The translations under genes were made by a program, and so were the position numbers. Below the pieces are notes generated by a model. It was not told where the DNA came from, ran no database searches, and worked only from the letters and a program-made list of their open reading frames with translations. Shown piece by piece: positions 1 through 5,587 of a stretch of 5,587 bases of DNA (position 1 is the stretch's first letter; every line of letters begins with the position of its first letter). Origin of the DNA: Solirubrobacterales bacterium (GTDB lineage Bacteria > Actinomycetota > Thermoleophilia > Solirubrobacterales > Solirubrobacteraceae); assembly GCA_025963955.1 (NCBI GenBank), contig JAOPZU010000050.1, forward strand, positions 1-5,587, given 5' to 3'.

Positions 1-318
1 GGCATCCACCCGCTGCGGCCGGCCGGGACGCTGACCCCGCAGCAGTACGAGCGCCTGGCCGGCGCGGTCCGCGATGCGCTGCAGGCGGGCCTGGACGCCG
101 GCGGCGCGACGATCGACGACTTCCGCCACCCGGACGGCGTGTACGGCGGCTTCCAGCACGAGTTCCTGGTCCACCTGCGGGCCGGGCAGCCGTGCGGCAC
201 CTGCGGCACGGAGATCGTGAAGCTCGTCGCGGCCGGCCGGGGGACCTACGTCTGTCGCACCTGCCAGCCGGTGCCGCGGGTGCGACGGCCGCGCCCGGCG
301 GCGGCAGGGCGAGCGTGA
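1..318 (+). CDS. mutM: Formamidopyrimidine-DNA glycosylase (Fpg/MutM), C-terminal part
   Basis: Only the last 105 codons are present; the 5' part lies before the window, and the reading frame is open from base 1 to a TGA at 316-318. Family members are about 270-290 residues, so this is the end of the helix-two-turn-helix domain plus the zinc finger. The GIHPLRPAG stretch at the window start matches the family's conserved motif of that region, and GGFQHEFLVH leads into the finger. The zinc ligands are C65-x2-C68-x16-C85-x2-C88 (fragment numbering), followed by Gln89, the classic Fpg/Nei finger ending in CQ. The Arg in GRGTYVC is the expected phosphate-contacting residue. By family knowledge Fpg excises 8-oxoguanine and other oxidised purines and nicks the abasic site by beta/delta elimination. 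The catalytic N-terminal Pro-Glu lies outside the window. A basic tail of about 16 residues follows the finger. Its stop lies 4 bases from that of the convergent glutaredoxin. Confidence 0.93.
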   Translation, partial: GIHPLRPAGTLTPQQYERLAGAVRDALQAGLDAGGATIDDFRHPDGVYGGFQHEFLVHLRAGQPCGTCGTEIVKLVAAGRGTYVCRTCQPVPRVRRPRPAAAGRA

Positions 319-322
319 GGCG

Positions 323-577
323 CTACGCCGCGAGCAGCTCGGCGAGCTTGCCCGACTTGTCGGCGGCGAGGGTCTGGTCGAACCCGCCGACCAGCGTGCC
401 GTCGATGATCACCTGCGGGAAGCTCAGCATGCCGGTGCGCTCGGCGAGCTCGTTGCGTCCGTCCGCGTCGCGGGCGAGGTTGATCTCCGAGTACTCGACG
501 CCGCGCTTGGACAGCAGGGCCTTCACCCGGCTGCAGTACGGACACGGATCGGTGGTGTAGACGATGACTTCGGCCAT
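323..577 (-). CDS. Glutaredoxin, dithiol CPYC type (GrxC-like)
   Basis: This 84-residue protein is the usual length for a single thioredoxin-fold glutaredoxin. It begins MAEVIVYTTDPCPYC, the typical first strand leading to the redox-active CPYC (C12, C15). The cis-proline is P54 in SFPQV, and a GG pair (64-65) sits in VGGFDQ, matching the thiol-binding surface of the family. It should act in the cytosol as a thiol-disulfide oxidoreductase. CPYC is the classical glutathione-linked motif, whereas actinobacterial mycoredoxins and NrdH usually carry other CxxC sequences, so the in vivo thiol partner is open. The ATG at 577-575 is chosen because the fold starts immediately after it; the frame stays open far upstream, but that extension is only antisense to recO. 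It diverges from recO across 30 bases. No Shine-Dalgarno sequence is visible, and a TATCTT hexamer lies 10 bases upstream, so a leaderless or very short-leader mRNA is likely. Confidence 0.93.
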   Translation of the reverse strand: MAEVIVYTTDPCPYCSRVKALLSKRGVEYSEINLARDADGRNELAERTGMLSFPQVIIDGTLVGGFDQTLAADKSGKLAELLAA

Positions 578-587
578 TGCTGCACCA

Positions 588-593
588 AAGATA
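588..593 (-). promoter_or_regulatory. Putative -10 hexamer TATCTT for the glutaredoxin gene
   Basis: On the minus strand TATCTT fits the TAnnnT form of a sigma-70-type -10 element and ends 10 bases before the ATG. Transcription would begin within a few bases of the start codon. I see no -35 match at 16-18 bases upstream (that stretch would lie inside recO). The placement parallels the hexamers before the acetyltransferase, dehydrogenase and primase genes. Confidence 0.4.
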
Positions 594-608
594 GCCGGTC
601 GATAGCCG
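590..608. repeat. 8-bp direct repeat GATAGCCG, one helical turn apart
   Basis: GATAGCCG occurs at 590-597 and again at 601-608, an 11-base period, within the 30-base gap between the divergent glutaredoxin and recO starts. The second copy ends on the first base of the recO GTG, and the first overlaps the putative glutaredoxin -10. Two half-sites one helical turn apart in a shared control region could bind a regulator, but the copies are short and may be chance. Confidence 0.45.
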
Positions 609-1354
609 TGGCCGGACCCATCAAGACCGAGGCGATCGTGCTCCGCTCCCTGCGCTACGGCGAGGCCGACCGCATCCTGCACTGCTACACCCCGGGCCGC
701 GGCCGCATCGGCGCGATCGCCAAGGGCGTACGCAAGACGCGGTCCCGCTTCGGCGGTCGCCTGGAGCCGTTCTTCCGGCTGAACCTCGTTCTGCACGAGG
801 GGCGCTCGGACCTCATGACGGTCACGAGCGTGGAGACCGTCGCGGCGTACGCCGCCCTGCGGGTCGACGGGCCGGCGCTCGACAGCGCCGCCCGCGCCTG
901 CGACGCCGTCGCCCGGCTGTTCGACACGACCGAGCCGCAGCCGCCGGTCTTCCACCTGCTGGCGAACGAGCTGCAGCTGCTGGACGCCGGAGCCGGCGGC
1001 GTCCGCGGCGTGTCCTCCCACGCCACCCACGAGAACCAGCTCGCCTTCCGCCTGAAGCTGCTGCTGGTGGCCGGCTTCGCGCCGCAGCTGTCCGCGTGCG
1101 CCTCCTGCGGCGAGGCGGACCATCTCGTCGGCTTCTCGGGCGCCGCCGGCGGTGTGGTCTGCAGCTCCTGCGAGGCGGGCGCCTTCCGCTTGGACCAGGC
1201 CGCGCACACCTTCCTCACCGACGCGCTCGCGCACCCGCTGGCGCAGGTCCCCAACGGGGTGGACGGACGGGCGCTGCGGCAGGCCGAGCGGGCGATCGCC
1301 GAGACGGTCGAGCACCACGTCGGCACCCACCTACGGGCCGCCACCGCGCGCTGA
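608..1354 (+). CDS. recO: DNA repair protein RecO
   Basis: The protein is 248 residues, a normal RecO length. Residues 1-80 form the OB-fold domain, with the hallmark opening KTEAIVLRSLRYGEADRIL, then the basic segment AKGVRKTRSRFGGRLEPF and a strand ending in SDLMTVTSVET. The rest is the helical domain with a four-cysteine zinc site: C164-x2-C167-x17-C185-x2-C188. By family knowledge RecO works with RecR (and RecF) in the cytosol to load RecA onto SSB-coated single-stranded DNA and to anneal strands during gap repair. The GTG at 608 is the start because it sits just before the conserved N-terminus and no better in-frame start is close upstream. No Shine-Dalgarno sequence is visible before it. 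The gene diverges from the glutaredoxin, and 36 bases separate it from the acetyltransferase in the same frame. Fpg, RecO, dGTPase and DnaG form a plus-strand DNA-maintenance series. Confidence 0.95.
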   Translation: MAGPIKTEAIVLRSLRYGEADRILHCYTPGRGRIGAIAKGVRKTRSRFGGRLEPFFRLNLVLHEGRSDLMTVTSVETVAAYAALRVDGPALDSAARACDAVARLFDTTEPQPPVFHLLANELQLLDAGAGGVRGVSSHATHENQLAFRLKLLLVAGFAPQLSACASCGEADHLVGFSGAAGGVVCSSCEAGAFRLDQAAHTFLTDALAHPLAQVPNGVDGRALRQAERAIAETVEHHVGTHLRAATAR

Positions 1355-1359
1355 GCGGC

Positions 1360-1369
1360 CCTGCGCAGG
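1360..1369. other. Perfect 10-bp palindrome CCTGCGCAGG
   Basis: This loopless palindrome lies six bases after the recO stop, in the 36-base gap before the acetyltransferase and just upstream of its putative -10. It is too short and lacks the loop and T-run for a convincing terminator. It could be an operator or simply chance in GC-rich DNA. Confidence 0.2.
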
Positions 1370-1376
1370 CGCTGGG

Positions 1377-1382
1377 TAGGGT
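1377..1382 (+). promoter_or_regulatory. Putative -10 hexamer TAGGGT for the acetyltransferase gene
   Basis: TAGGGT fits TAnnnT and ends 8 bases before the ATG at 1391, the spacing expected when transcription starts at or next to the start codon. No TTGACA-like -35 is visible at the usual distance. The same bases also contain AGGG (1378-1381), nine bases before the ATG, which could serve as a weak Shine-Dalgarno site if the gene is instead read through from recO. The two roles cannot be separated by eye. Confidence 0.4.
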
Positions 1383-1390
1383 CCTCGGCG

Positions 1391-2176
1391 ATGACGGGAC
1401 CGGCCGCCGACCTGGAAGCCGTGCAGGAGTACCTCCGCTTCGCGGCGGCGCACCACCGCGAGGTCGTCGCCGTGGGTCCGTTCCGGCTGCACGTCGACGC
1501 GCTGTCCGGCTCGCCCGGGCTGAACTACGCGATCCCGGACGCGCGGGCGCGGCCCGACGCCGCGGCGGTCGAGGCGCTGCTCGCCGCCTTCACGGAGCGC
1601 GAGCTGACGCCGGCCCTGGAGTACCTGCCCGCGCTGTGCCCCGAGGCCGAGGCGCCCCTGCGAGCGGCGGGCCTGCGGGTGGAGGCCCGGATCCCCGTGA
1701 TGACGGCGCGGCCGGAGGACCTGCGGGACGTCGAGCCGCCCGGGGGCGTCGGCGTGGCGACCGTCGACACGCGCACGAGCGACGCGACGCTCGCGCGGGT
1801 CCGCGCCGTGCAGGACGCTGCCTTCGGCGCGCCCGTCAAAGTCGTCGAGGCCGGAGAGATCGAGCGCCTGCGGCGTACCGCGCGCGACGGCGTGGTCGCC
1901 TTCGCCTACGCCGCCGGCGAGATCATCGGCGGCGGCGTCGCGCTCGTGGTCCACGACGGGCTGACAGAGCTCGCCGGCATCGGCGTGGACGCGGAGCACC
2001 GCGGACGGGGCGTCGCGGCGGCGCTCACGGCGGTCCTTGCCCGCACCGCCGTCGCCCGCGGCGCCCGCCTGCCCTTCCTCACCCCGGCCGACGAGGCCGC
2101 CGGCCGGGTCTACGCCCGCGCGGGCTTCGCCACCGTGGGCGAGATGCTCCATGTGCGGGGGGCGGCGATGGGGTAG
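1391..2176 (+). CDS. GNAT-family N-acetyltransferase, two-domain architecture
   Basis: The protein has 261 residues, longer than a single GNAT domain (about 150). The C-terminal half (about 120-261) is a recognisable GNAT fold: the beta-4 strand ELAGIGVDAEHRGRGVA carries the acetyl-CoA pyrophosphate loop R204-x-x-G207-x-A209, followed by a helix, and VYARAGFATVGEML gives the usual Tyr-(x)3-Gly-Phe ending (Y241, G245, F246). The N-terminal half (1-110), with NYAIPD at 45-50 and EYLPALCPEAEAPLRAAGL at 77-95, resembles a second, degenerate GNAT-like domain without the acetyl-CoA loop motif; I infer this from its shape. GNATs transfer an acetyl group from acetyl-CoA to an amine; the substrate cannot be told. 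The ATG at 1391 is the first usual start after the in-frame recO stop. The TAG stop lies in the hairpin shared with the convergent dehydrogenase gene. Confidence 0.85.
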   Translation: MTGPAADLEAVQEYLRFAAAHHREVVAVGPFRLHVDALSGSPGLNYAIPDARARPDAAAVEALLAAFTERELTPALEYLPALCPEAEAPLRAAGLRVEARIPVMTARPEDLRDVEPPGGVGVATVDTRTSDATLARVRAVQDAAFGAPVKVVEAGEIERLRRTARDGVVAFAYAAGEIIGGGVALVVHDGLTELAGIGVDAEHRGRGVAAALTAVLARTAVARGARLPFLTPADEAAGRVYARAGFATVGEMLHVRGAAMG

Positions 2177-2185
2177 AACCCCGTC
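2167..2185. terminator. Hairpin between convergent stop codons, possible bidirectional terminator
   Basis: Arms GATGGGGT (2167-2174) and ACCCCGTC (2178-2185) flank a three-base loop AGA. They form eight pairs in plus-strand RNA (one G-U); in minus-strand RNA that position becomes a C-A mismatch. The left arm and loop contain the acetyltransferase TAG, and the right arm abuts the dehydrogenase stop (2186-2188). There is no T-run on either side, so it is not a classical intrinsic terminator, but U-less hairpins are reported in GC-rich actinobacteria. Its position exactly in a convergent gap supports a termination or 3'-end role. Confidence 0.55.
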
Positions 2186-3109
2186 TCAGTCGACGTGGAG
2201 GACCGCCTTGCCGGTGATGCTCCGGTCGAGCAGGCCGCTGATCGCGGCGCCGGCGTCCTTCCACGACGCCTCGTGGGTGATGCCGCAGTCCAGGCGGCCG
2301 TCGGCGACCAGCGCGGCGAGCCGGGCCAGGTCGGCGCCCCCAGAGCGCTCGCGTTCGAGCTCCGGGAAGATGAAGAGGCCGTAGAGACGCGCGCCGGGAG
2401 CGCGGGCGAAGAGGTCGCGCGCGGCGTAGCTCACCGGCTCGGGAACGGTCGAGGCGAAGGAGACGACCGTGCCGTTGGGCTCGACGTGGGCCAGCGCGTC
2501 GCCGAGGACCGGGCCGCCGACGCCCTCCACGACCGTCCGGAAGTCGGCGAGGCCGTCGAGCGCCGTCACGACCTGATCCGCCCCGAGCGCCGCGAGCTCG
2601 TCGGCCACCGCTGCGTCCCGGACGAGCGCCGTGACGTGGGCGCCGCCGAGCTTTGCCAGCTGGATCGCGAACCGTCCGACACCGCCGGTCGCCGCGGTCA
2701 CGAGCACCCTCCGCCCGAGGGCGAAGCCGCCGATCTGCAGGGCGTGCAGGGCCGTCAGCCCGGCGACCGGGAGCGTCGCGGCCTGCGCGTCGCTCACCGC
2801 GCGGGGGAGCTCGGCCAGCATCCACGTCGGGACGGCCACGAGCTGCGCCCATGCCGTCCCCATGACCTGGCCGACCACGCGGGCCCCTGCCGGTGGCCCG
2901 CTGCCGTCGGCGGCCGCGAGCTGCACGACCCCCGCCAGGTCCCACCCGGCCTGCGCGCCCACGTCCTTGGTCGCTAGCGCGCGGGACTCGCCGCGGTTCA
3001 GGGAGAAGGCGGTGACCCGCACGAGCGCTTCGGAGGGCAGGGGCTCGGGCGCGGCGATCTCGGTGAGCGTGACGTGCGGCGCGTCGGCGGTGACGGTCAG
3101 GGCGAGCAT
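2186..3109 (-). CDS. Zinc-free NAD(P)H quinone oxidoreductase-like dehydrogenase (MDR superfamily)
   Basis: The protein is 307 residues, the usual size for a quinone-oxidoreductase-type medium-chain dehydrogenase. The N-terminal GroES-like catalytic domain (about 1-115) has [16 protein letters not shown] (31-45) and GWDLAGVV (55-62). The Rossmann domain (about 116-265) has the nucleotide loop AATGGVG (139-145) after VLVT. The Cys/His zinc ligands of alcohol dehydrogenases are absent, placing it in the QOR/zeta-crystallin-like branch. It probably reduces quinones or alpha,beta-unsaturated carbonyls with NADPH in the cytosol; the exact substrate is unknown. The ATG at 3109 starts right at the first strand ([11 protein letters not shown]). 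A start 78 bases upstream would add a 26-residue segment unlike the family and overlap the dgt start. A TAGGTT hexamer 7 bases before this ATG supports the choice. It converges on the acetyltransferase and diverges from dgt. Confidence 0.9.
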   Translation of the reverse strand: MLALTVTADAPHVTLTEIAAPEPLPSEALVRVTAFSLNRGESRALATKDVGAQAGWDLAGVVQLAAADGSGPPAGARVVGQVMGTAWAQLVAVPTWMLAELPRAVSDAQAATLPVAGLTALHALQIGGFALGRRVLVTAATGGVGRFAIQLAKLGGAHVTALVRDAAVADELAALGADQVVTALDGLADFRTVVEGVGGPVLGDALAHVEPNGTVVSFASTVPEPVSYAARDLFARAPGARLYGLFIFPELERERSGGADLARLAALVADGRLDCGITHEASWKDAGAAISGLLDRSITGKAVLHVD

Positions 3110-3116
3110 GCCGACC

Positions 3117-3122
3117 AACCTA
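3117..3122 (-). promoter_or_regulatory. Putative -10 hexamer TAGGTT for the dehydrogenase gene
   Basis: On the minus strand TAGGTT fits TAnnnT and ends 7 bases before the ATG at 3109, ideal for a leaderless transcript beginning on the start codon. No -35 match is evident 16-18 bases upstream. It lies in the 76-base gap shared with the divergent dgt gene. Confidence 0.45.
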
Positions 3123-3171
3123 GCCCGGCCGACGGGCAGCCTCCTGTCGTGAGACACAAGCGGGCGTGCGG

Positions 3172-3177
3172 CATGAT
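3172..3177 (+). promoter_or_regulatory. dgt: Weak -10-like hexamer CATGAT for dgt
   Basis: CATGAT matches four of six TATAAT positions and ends 8 bases before the dgt ATG. A GAGACA (3151-3156, four of six to TTGACA) lies 15 bases upstream, slightly short for a -35/-10 pair. A purine run GGAAGAG (3178-3184) lies between but ends only one base before the ATG, too close for a standard Shine-Dalgarno site. The promoter assignment is tentative. Confidence 0.25.
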
Positions 3178-3185
3178 GGAAGAGC

Positions 3186-4226
3186 ATGGATCCTCACGCC
3201 CAACCCGGGCCGGTCGCGTCCGCCTTCGCGCAGCGGCGCCAGGCGTGGGAGCAGACGCACCTCTCGCCGGCGGCAGCCCGCAGCTACCCGGCGCGTCGCG
3301 CCGAGCCGGAGCCGGACTGCGGCTTGCGGAGCCCGCTGCAGCGCGACCGCGACCGCATCGTCCACAGCAAGGCGTTCCGGCGGCTGAAGCACAAGACGCA
3401 GGTGTTCGTGGCCCCGGAGGGGGACCACTACCGCACGCGGCTGACCCACACGATCGAGGTCACGCAGATCTCGCGCACCGTCGCGCGGGCGCTCGAGCTC
3501 AACGAGGACCTGACCGAGGCGATCGGGCTGGGGCACGATCTCGGCCACGCCCCGTTCGGCCACATCGGCGAGCAGTACCTCGACGAGGCGCTGCAGGAGC
3601 GCTTCGGGCGCGAGTTCCGCCACTACGAGCACTCGCTGCGCGTCGTGGACGTCCTCGAGCGCGACGGGAGCGGCCTCAACCTGACGGACGACGTGCGCGA
3701 CGGGATCCTCTGCCACTCGGGCCGTGCCCCGACGCCACGGACGCTGGAGGGCCGGATCGTGCGGATCGTGGACCGGGTCGCCTACATCAACCACGACATC
3801 GACGACGCGATCCGGGCGGGCGTCCTGCGCGAGGCGGACCTGCCCGCCGACGCGATCGCGGTTCTCGGGGACACCGGCTCGGTGCGGATCGACCGGCTCG
3901 TCCATGACCTCGTGGAAGCGTCGTCCAGCGCTGGGGACATCGTCCAGGGCGCCGAGGCGGGCGAGGCGATGGACGCGCTGCGCACGTTCATGTTCGCCCA
4001 CGTCTACCTCGGCCCGACGGCGATGCGCGAGCACGCTAAGATCCGCCAGGTCATCCGGACGCTCTTCGAGCACTACGTCGCGCTGCCGGACGGGCCGCCC
4101 GACGGCGGCGGCGCACCCGGGGCGGACCAGGCGCAGCGGATCACGGACTACCTGGCGGGGATGACCGACCGGTACTGCATCCGGACCTTCGAGACCCTGG
4201 CCGTCCCCGACGGCTTCGTCGGTTGA
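3186..4226 (+). CDS. dgt: dGTP triphosphohydrolase-like HD-domain protein
   Basis: The protein is 346 residues, typical of the shorter dGTPase-like branch (E. coli Dgt is about 505). It has the N-terminal signature [21 protein letters not shown] (about 54-74). The HD metal site is H88 in [10 protein letters not shown]117-D118 in [13 protein letters not shown], and D196 in [20 protein letters not shown], which is complete for the H...HD...D centre. The family hydrolyses dNTPs to deoxynucleoside plus triphosphate, controlling the dNTP pool; many non-enteric members act on several dNTPs and are allosterically activated, so dGTP specificity is not certain. The ATG at 3186 is the first possible start, because an in-frame TGA lies at 3174-3176. 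A Gly/Pro/Asp-rich insertion at about 301-315 looks like a flexible loop. It is followed 21 bases later, in the same frame, by dnaG; this pairing is known in actinobacteria such as Mycobacterium and links nucleotide supply with priming. Confidence 0.94.
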   Translation: MDPHAQPGPVASAFAQRRQAWEQTHLSPAAARSYPARRAEPEPDCGLRSPLQRDRDRIVHSKAFRRLKHKTQVFVAPEGDHYRTRLTHTIEVTQISRTVARALELNEDLTEAIGLGHDLGHAPFGHIGEQYLDEALQERFGREFRHYEHSLRVVDVLERDGSGLNLTDDVRDGILCHSGRAPTPRTLEGRIVRIVDRVAYINHDIDDAIRAGVLREADLPADAIAVLGDTGSVRIDRLVHDLVEASSSAGDIVQGAEAGEAMDALRTFMFAHVYLGPTAMREHAKIRQVIRTLFEHYVALPDGPPDGGGAPGADQAQRITDYLAGMTDRYCIRTFETLAVPDGFVG

Positions 4227-4232
4227 CGCCGG

Positions 4233-4238
4233 TACGCT
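4233..4238 (+). promoter_or_regulatory. dnaG: Putative -10 hexamer TACGCT for dnaG
   Basis: TACGCT fits TAnnnT in the 21-base dgt-dnaG gap and ends 9 bases before the ATG, so transcription could start next to the start codon. A purine run AGGGG (4243-4247) touches the ATG directly, which is too close to act as a normal Shine-Dalgarno site. Read-through from dgt is also possible at this spacing. Confidence 0.4.
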
Positions 4239-4247
4239 GAGCAGGGG

Positions 4248-5587
4248 ATGGCCCGCTACGCCGACACCGCGAAGGAGCAGGTCAAGGACGCGGTCGACAT
4301 GCTCGCGCTCGTGGGGCAGTACGTGGATCTGCGCAAGTCGGGTCCCGTGAACTACAAGGGCCTGTGCCCGTTCCACGACGAGCGCACGCCGTCCTTCAAC
4401 GTCAACGTCGACGAGAAGTTCTTCAAGTGCTTCGGGTGCGGCGAGGGCGGGGACGCGCTGAGCTTCGTCCAGAAGAAGGAGGGCCTCGACTTCGTCGGAG
4501 CGCTCGAGTACCTCGCCGATCGCTTCGGCGTCGAGCTGCAGGTGGAGGACGAGGACCCGGCCGCCGCCCGCGCTCGGGCGAAGCAGGCGCGGTTGACCGA
4601 GCTGCTGCGGCGGACCGCCGACTTCTACGTCCGCAACCTGTGGGAGTCGCGGGAGGCCGCGGGCGCCCGCGCCTACCTCGCCGAGCGCGGCCTGGACGAG
4701 CAGCTGCTGCGCGAGTTCCGCGTCGGCTACGCCCCGCGCAAGTGGGACGCGGTCCTGATCCCGTCGCGCAAGGCCGGCTACTCGGAGCAGGAGCTGCTGG
4801 AGGCGGGTCTCGTCATCCGCTCGCAGCAGGGCGGACGCGCGCCGTACGACCGCTTCCGCGCGCGCATCACCTTCCCGCTGTGCGACCGCAAGGGGAAGGT
4901 CATGGGCTTCGGCGCCCGCCGGCTGGCGGAGGACGACCGCGGTCCGAAGTACCTGAACTCCAACGATGGACCGGTGTTCCACAAGGGCAAGAACGTCTAC
5001 GCCTCCGACATCGCCCGGGCGCACGCGGCGAAGGCGGGCCAGGTGATCCTCGCCGAGGGCTACACCGACGTCATCGCGCTGCACCAGGCCGGGCTGCGGA
5101 ACACCGTCGGGCTGATGGGGACGTCGCTGACCACCGACCAGGTGACGGAGCTCGCGCGCCTGGCGCCCGTCGTCCTGCTGGCGCTCGACGCCGACAGCGC
5201 CGGGCAGGAGGCGATGCTCCGGGCGGCGCGGGTGGCCGCGGGGCGGAAGCTGCAGCTGCGTGTCGTCCCGCTGCCACCGGGCATGGATCCGGCCGACCTC
5301 GTGCAGGCCCAGGGGCCAGACGCCATGCGCAAGCTCGTGGAGGAGAGCGTGCCGTTCGTGGCGTTCCGCGTGCAGCGGGCGCTGAGCACCGCCGACCTGA
5401 CGACGGCCGAAGGGAAGGACGCGGCGATCGACGCGCTGCGCCCGGTCTTCGCCGACGTCCCGCCGAGCGCGCTGCGGGAGGAGCTCGTGCGGACGGTCGC
5501 CGACCGCACGGACCTCGCGCCGACGCTCGTGGCGTCGTGGCTGGGGGGTCCCGCGCGGGTCGCGCCGCCGCGCGAGCAGCAGCGACG
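4248..5587 (+). CDS. dnaG: DNA primase DnaG, N-terminal and catalytic part
   Basis: 446 codons are visible without a stop; the gene runs off the right edge (DnaG is usually about 600-650 residues). The N-terminal CHC2 zinc-binding domain is present (C40-x2-H43-x17-C61-x2-C64, in CPFH and CFGC), followed by GDALSFVQ. The catalytic core has the basic stretch ITFPLCDRKGKVMGFGARR (207-225) and PKYLNSN (233-239). Its TOPRIM part shows the catalytic E270 in ILAEGYTDVIALHQAG and the metal-binding D314-x-D316 in LALDADSAGQEA. The protein makes RNA primers for lagging-strand synthesis and origin firing, normally recruited by the replicative helicase. The helicase-binding C-terminal domain is beyond the window or only just begun. 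The ATG at 4248 is the first usual start after the in-frame dgt stop and sits at the canonical N-terminus. Everything visible looks intact. Confidence 0.96.
   Translation, partial: MARYADTAKEQVKDAVDMLALVGQYVDLRKSGPVNYKGLCPFHDERTPSFNVNVDEKFFKCFGCGEGGDALSFVQKKEGLDFVGALEYLADRFGVELQVEDEDPAAARARAKQARLTELLRRTADFYVRNLWESREAAGARAYLAERGLDEQLLREFRVGYAPRKWDAVLIPSRKAGYSEQELLEAGLVIRSQQGGRAPYDRFRARITFPLCDRKGKVMGFGARRLAEDDRGPKYLNSNDGPVFHKGKNVYASDIARAHAAKAGQVILAEGYTDVIALHQAGLRNTVGLMGTSLTTDQVTELARLAPVVLLALDADSAGQEAMLRAARVAAGRKLQLRVVPLPPGMDPADLVQAQGPDAMRKLVEESVPFVAFRVQRALSTADLTTAEGKDAAIDALRPVFADVPPSALREELVRTVADRTDLAPTLVASWLGGPARVAPPREQQR

Noticed and set aside
319..329. Hairpin GGCG-CTA-CGCC at the fpg/glutaredoxin convergent stops
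   Set aside because: A four-pair stem without a T-run is too weak to call a terminator in GC-rich sequence.
578..1330. Extension of the glutaredoxin frame by 251 codons upstream on the minus strand
   Set aside because: It is antisense to recO and has no recognisable domain; the glutaredoxin fold begins at the ATG at 577.
1096..2217. Plus-strand frame of 373 codons overlapping recO and the acetyltransferase
   Set aside because: It is an Arg/Gly-rich shadow frame with no motif; both overlapped genes are clearly real.
2195..2977. Plus-strand frame of 260 codons inside the dehydrogenase gene
   Set aside because: It is antisense to a gene with a clear Rossmann motif and shows no family features.
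3110..3187. Upstream start for the dehydrogenase gene at 3187
   Set aside because: It would add 26 residues absent from the family, overlap the dgt start codon and place the TAGGTT promoter inside the gene.
4223..4238. TTGACG (4223-4228) as a -35 for dnaG
   Set aside because: Only 4 bases separate it from the TACGCT hexamer, against the 16-18 needed, and it spans the dgt stop codon.
3120..5084. Open reading frame of 654 codons on the minus strand, opposite dgt and dnaG
   Set aside because: It lies antisense to two well-recognised genes with intact motifs, its product is a low-complexity run of R, V, L, D and A without any family signature, and long antisense frames are expected in such GC-rich DNA.
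1..5587. Mobile element, CRISPR array, tRNA, rRNA or riboswitch
   Set aside because: No long repeats, transposase-like frames, spaced repeat units or recognisable RNA folds were seen; nearly all bases are in seven housekeeping-type genes.

Overview
The window is a gene-dense, very GC-rich stretch (about 70% GC or more by eye) with strong G/C preference at third codon positions. Seven protein genes are packed with gaps of 4 to 76 bases. The base composition, the adjacency of dgt and dnaG, and the four-cysteine RecO point to a high-GC actinobacterium. A Thermoleophilia-type lineage (Solirubrobacterales-like) is my impression from protein style, not something the sequence proves. I see ordinary chromosomal housekeeping DNA, with no mobile element, CRISPR array, rRNA or tRNA.

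Layout, left to right: the 3' end of fpg/mutM (+, cut by the window start); a small CPYC glutaredoxin (-), whose stop lies 4 bases from the fpg stop; a 30-base divergent gap; recO (+); a GNAT-family acetyltransferase (+); a hairpin in the 9-base convergent gap; a zinc-free quinone-oxidoreductase-like dehydrogenase (-); a 76-base divergent gap; dgt-type dNTP triphosphohydrolase (+); and dnaG primase (+, running off the right edge).

The plus strand carries a DNA-maintenance series: Fpg (base excision of oxidised purines), RecO (recombinational gap repair), dGTPase-like protein (dNTP pool) and DnaG (primer synthesis). The two minus-strand genes are both redox proteins, a dithiol glutaredoxin and an NAD(P)H-type oxidoreductase. 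A link through oxidative damage is possible, but it is inferred from position only.

The most notable non-coding signal is at the gene starts. Four of the six visible start codons have a TAnnnT hexamer 7 to 10 bases upstream, a fifth has a one-base-off version, and well-spaced Shine-Dalgarno sequences are mostly lacking. This suggests that much of the region is read from leaderless or near-leaderless transcripts, with most genes having their own promoter. I found no convincing undescribed system here.
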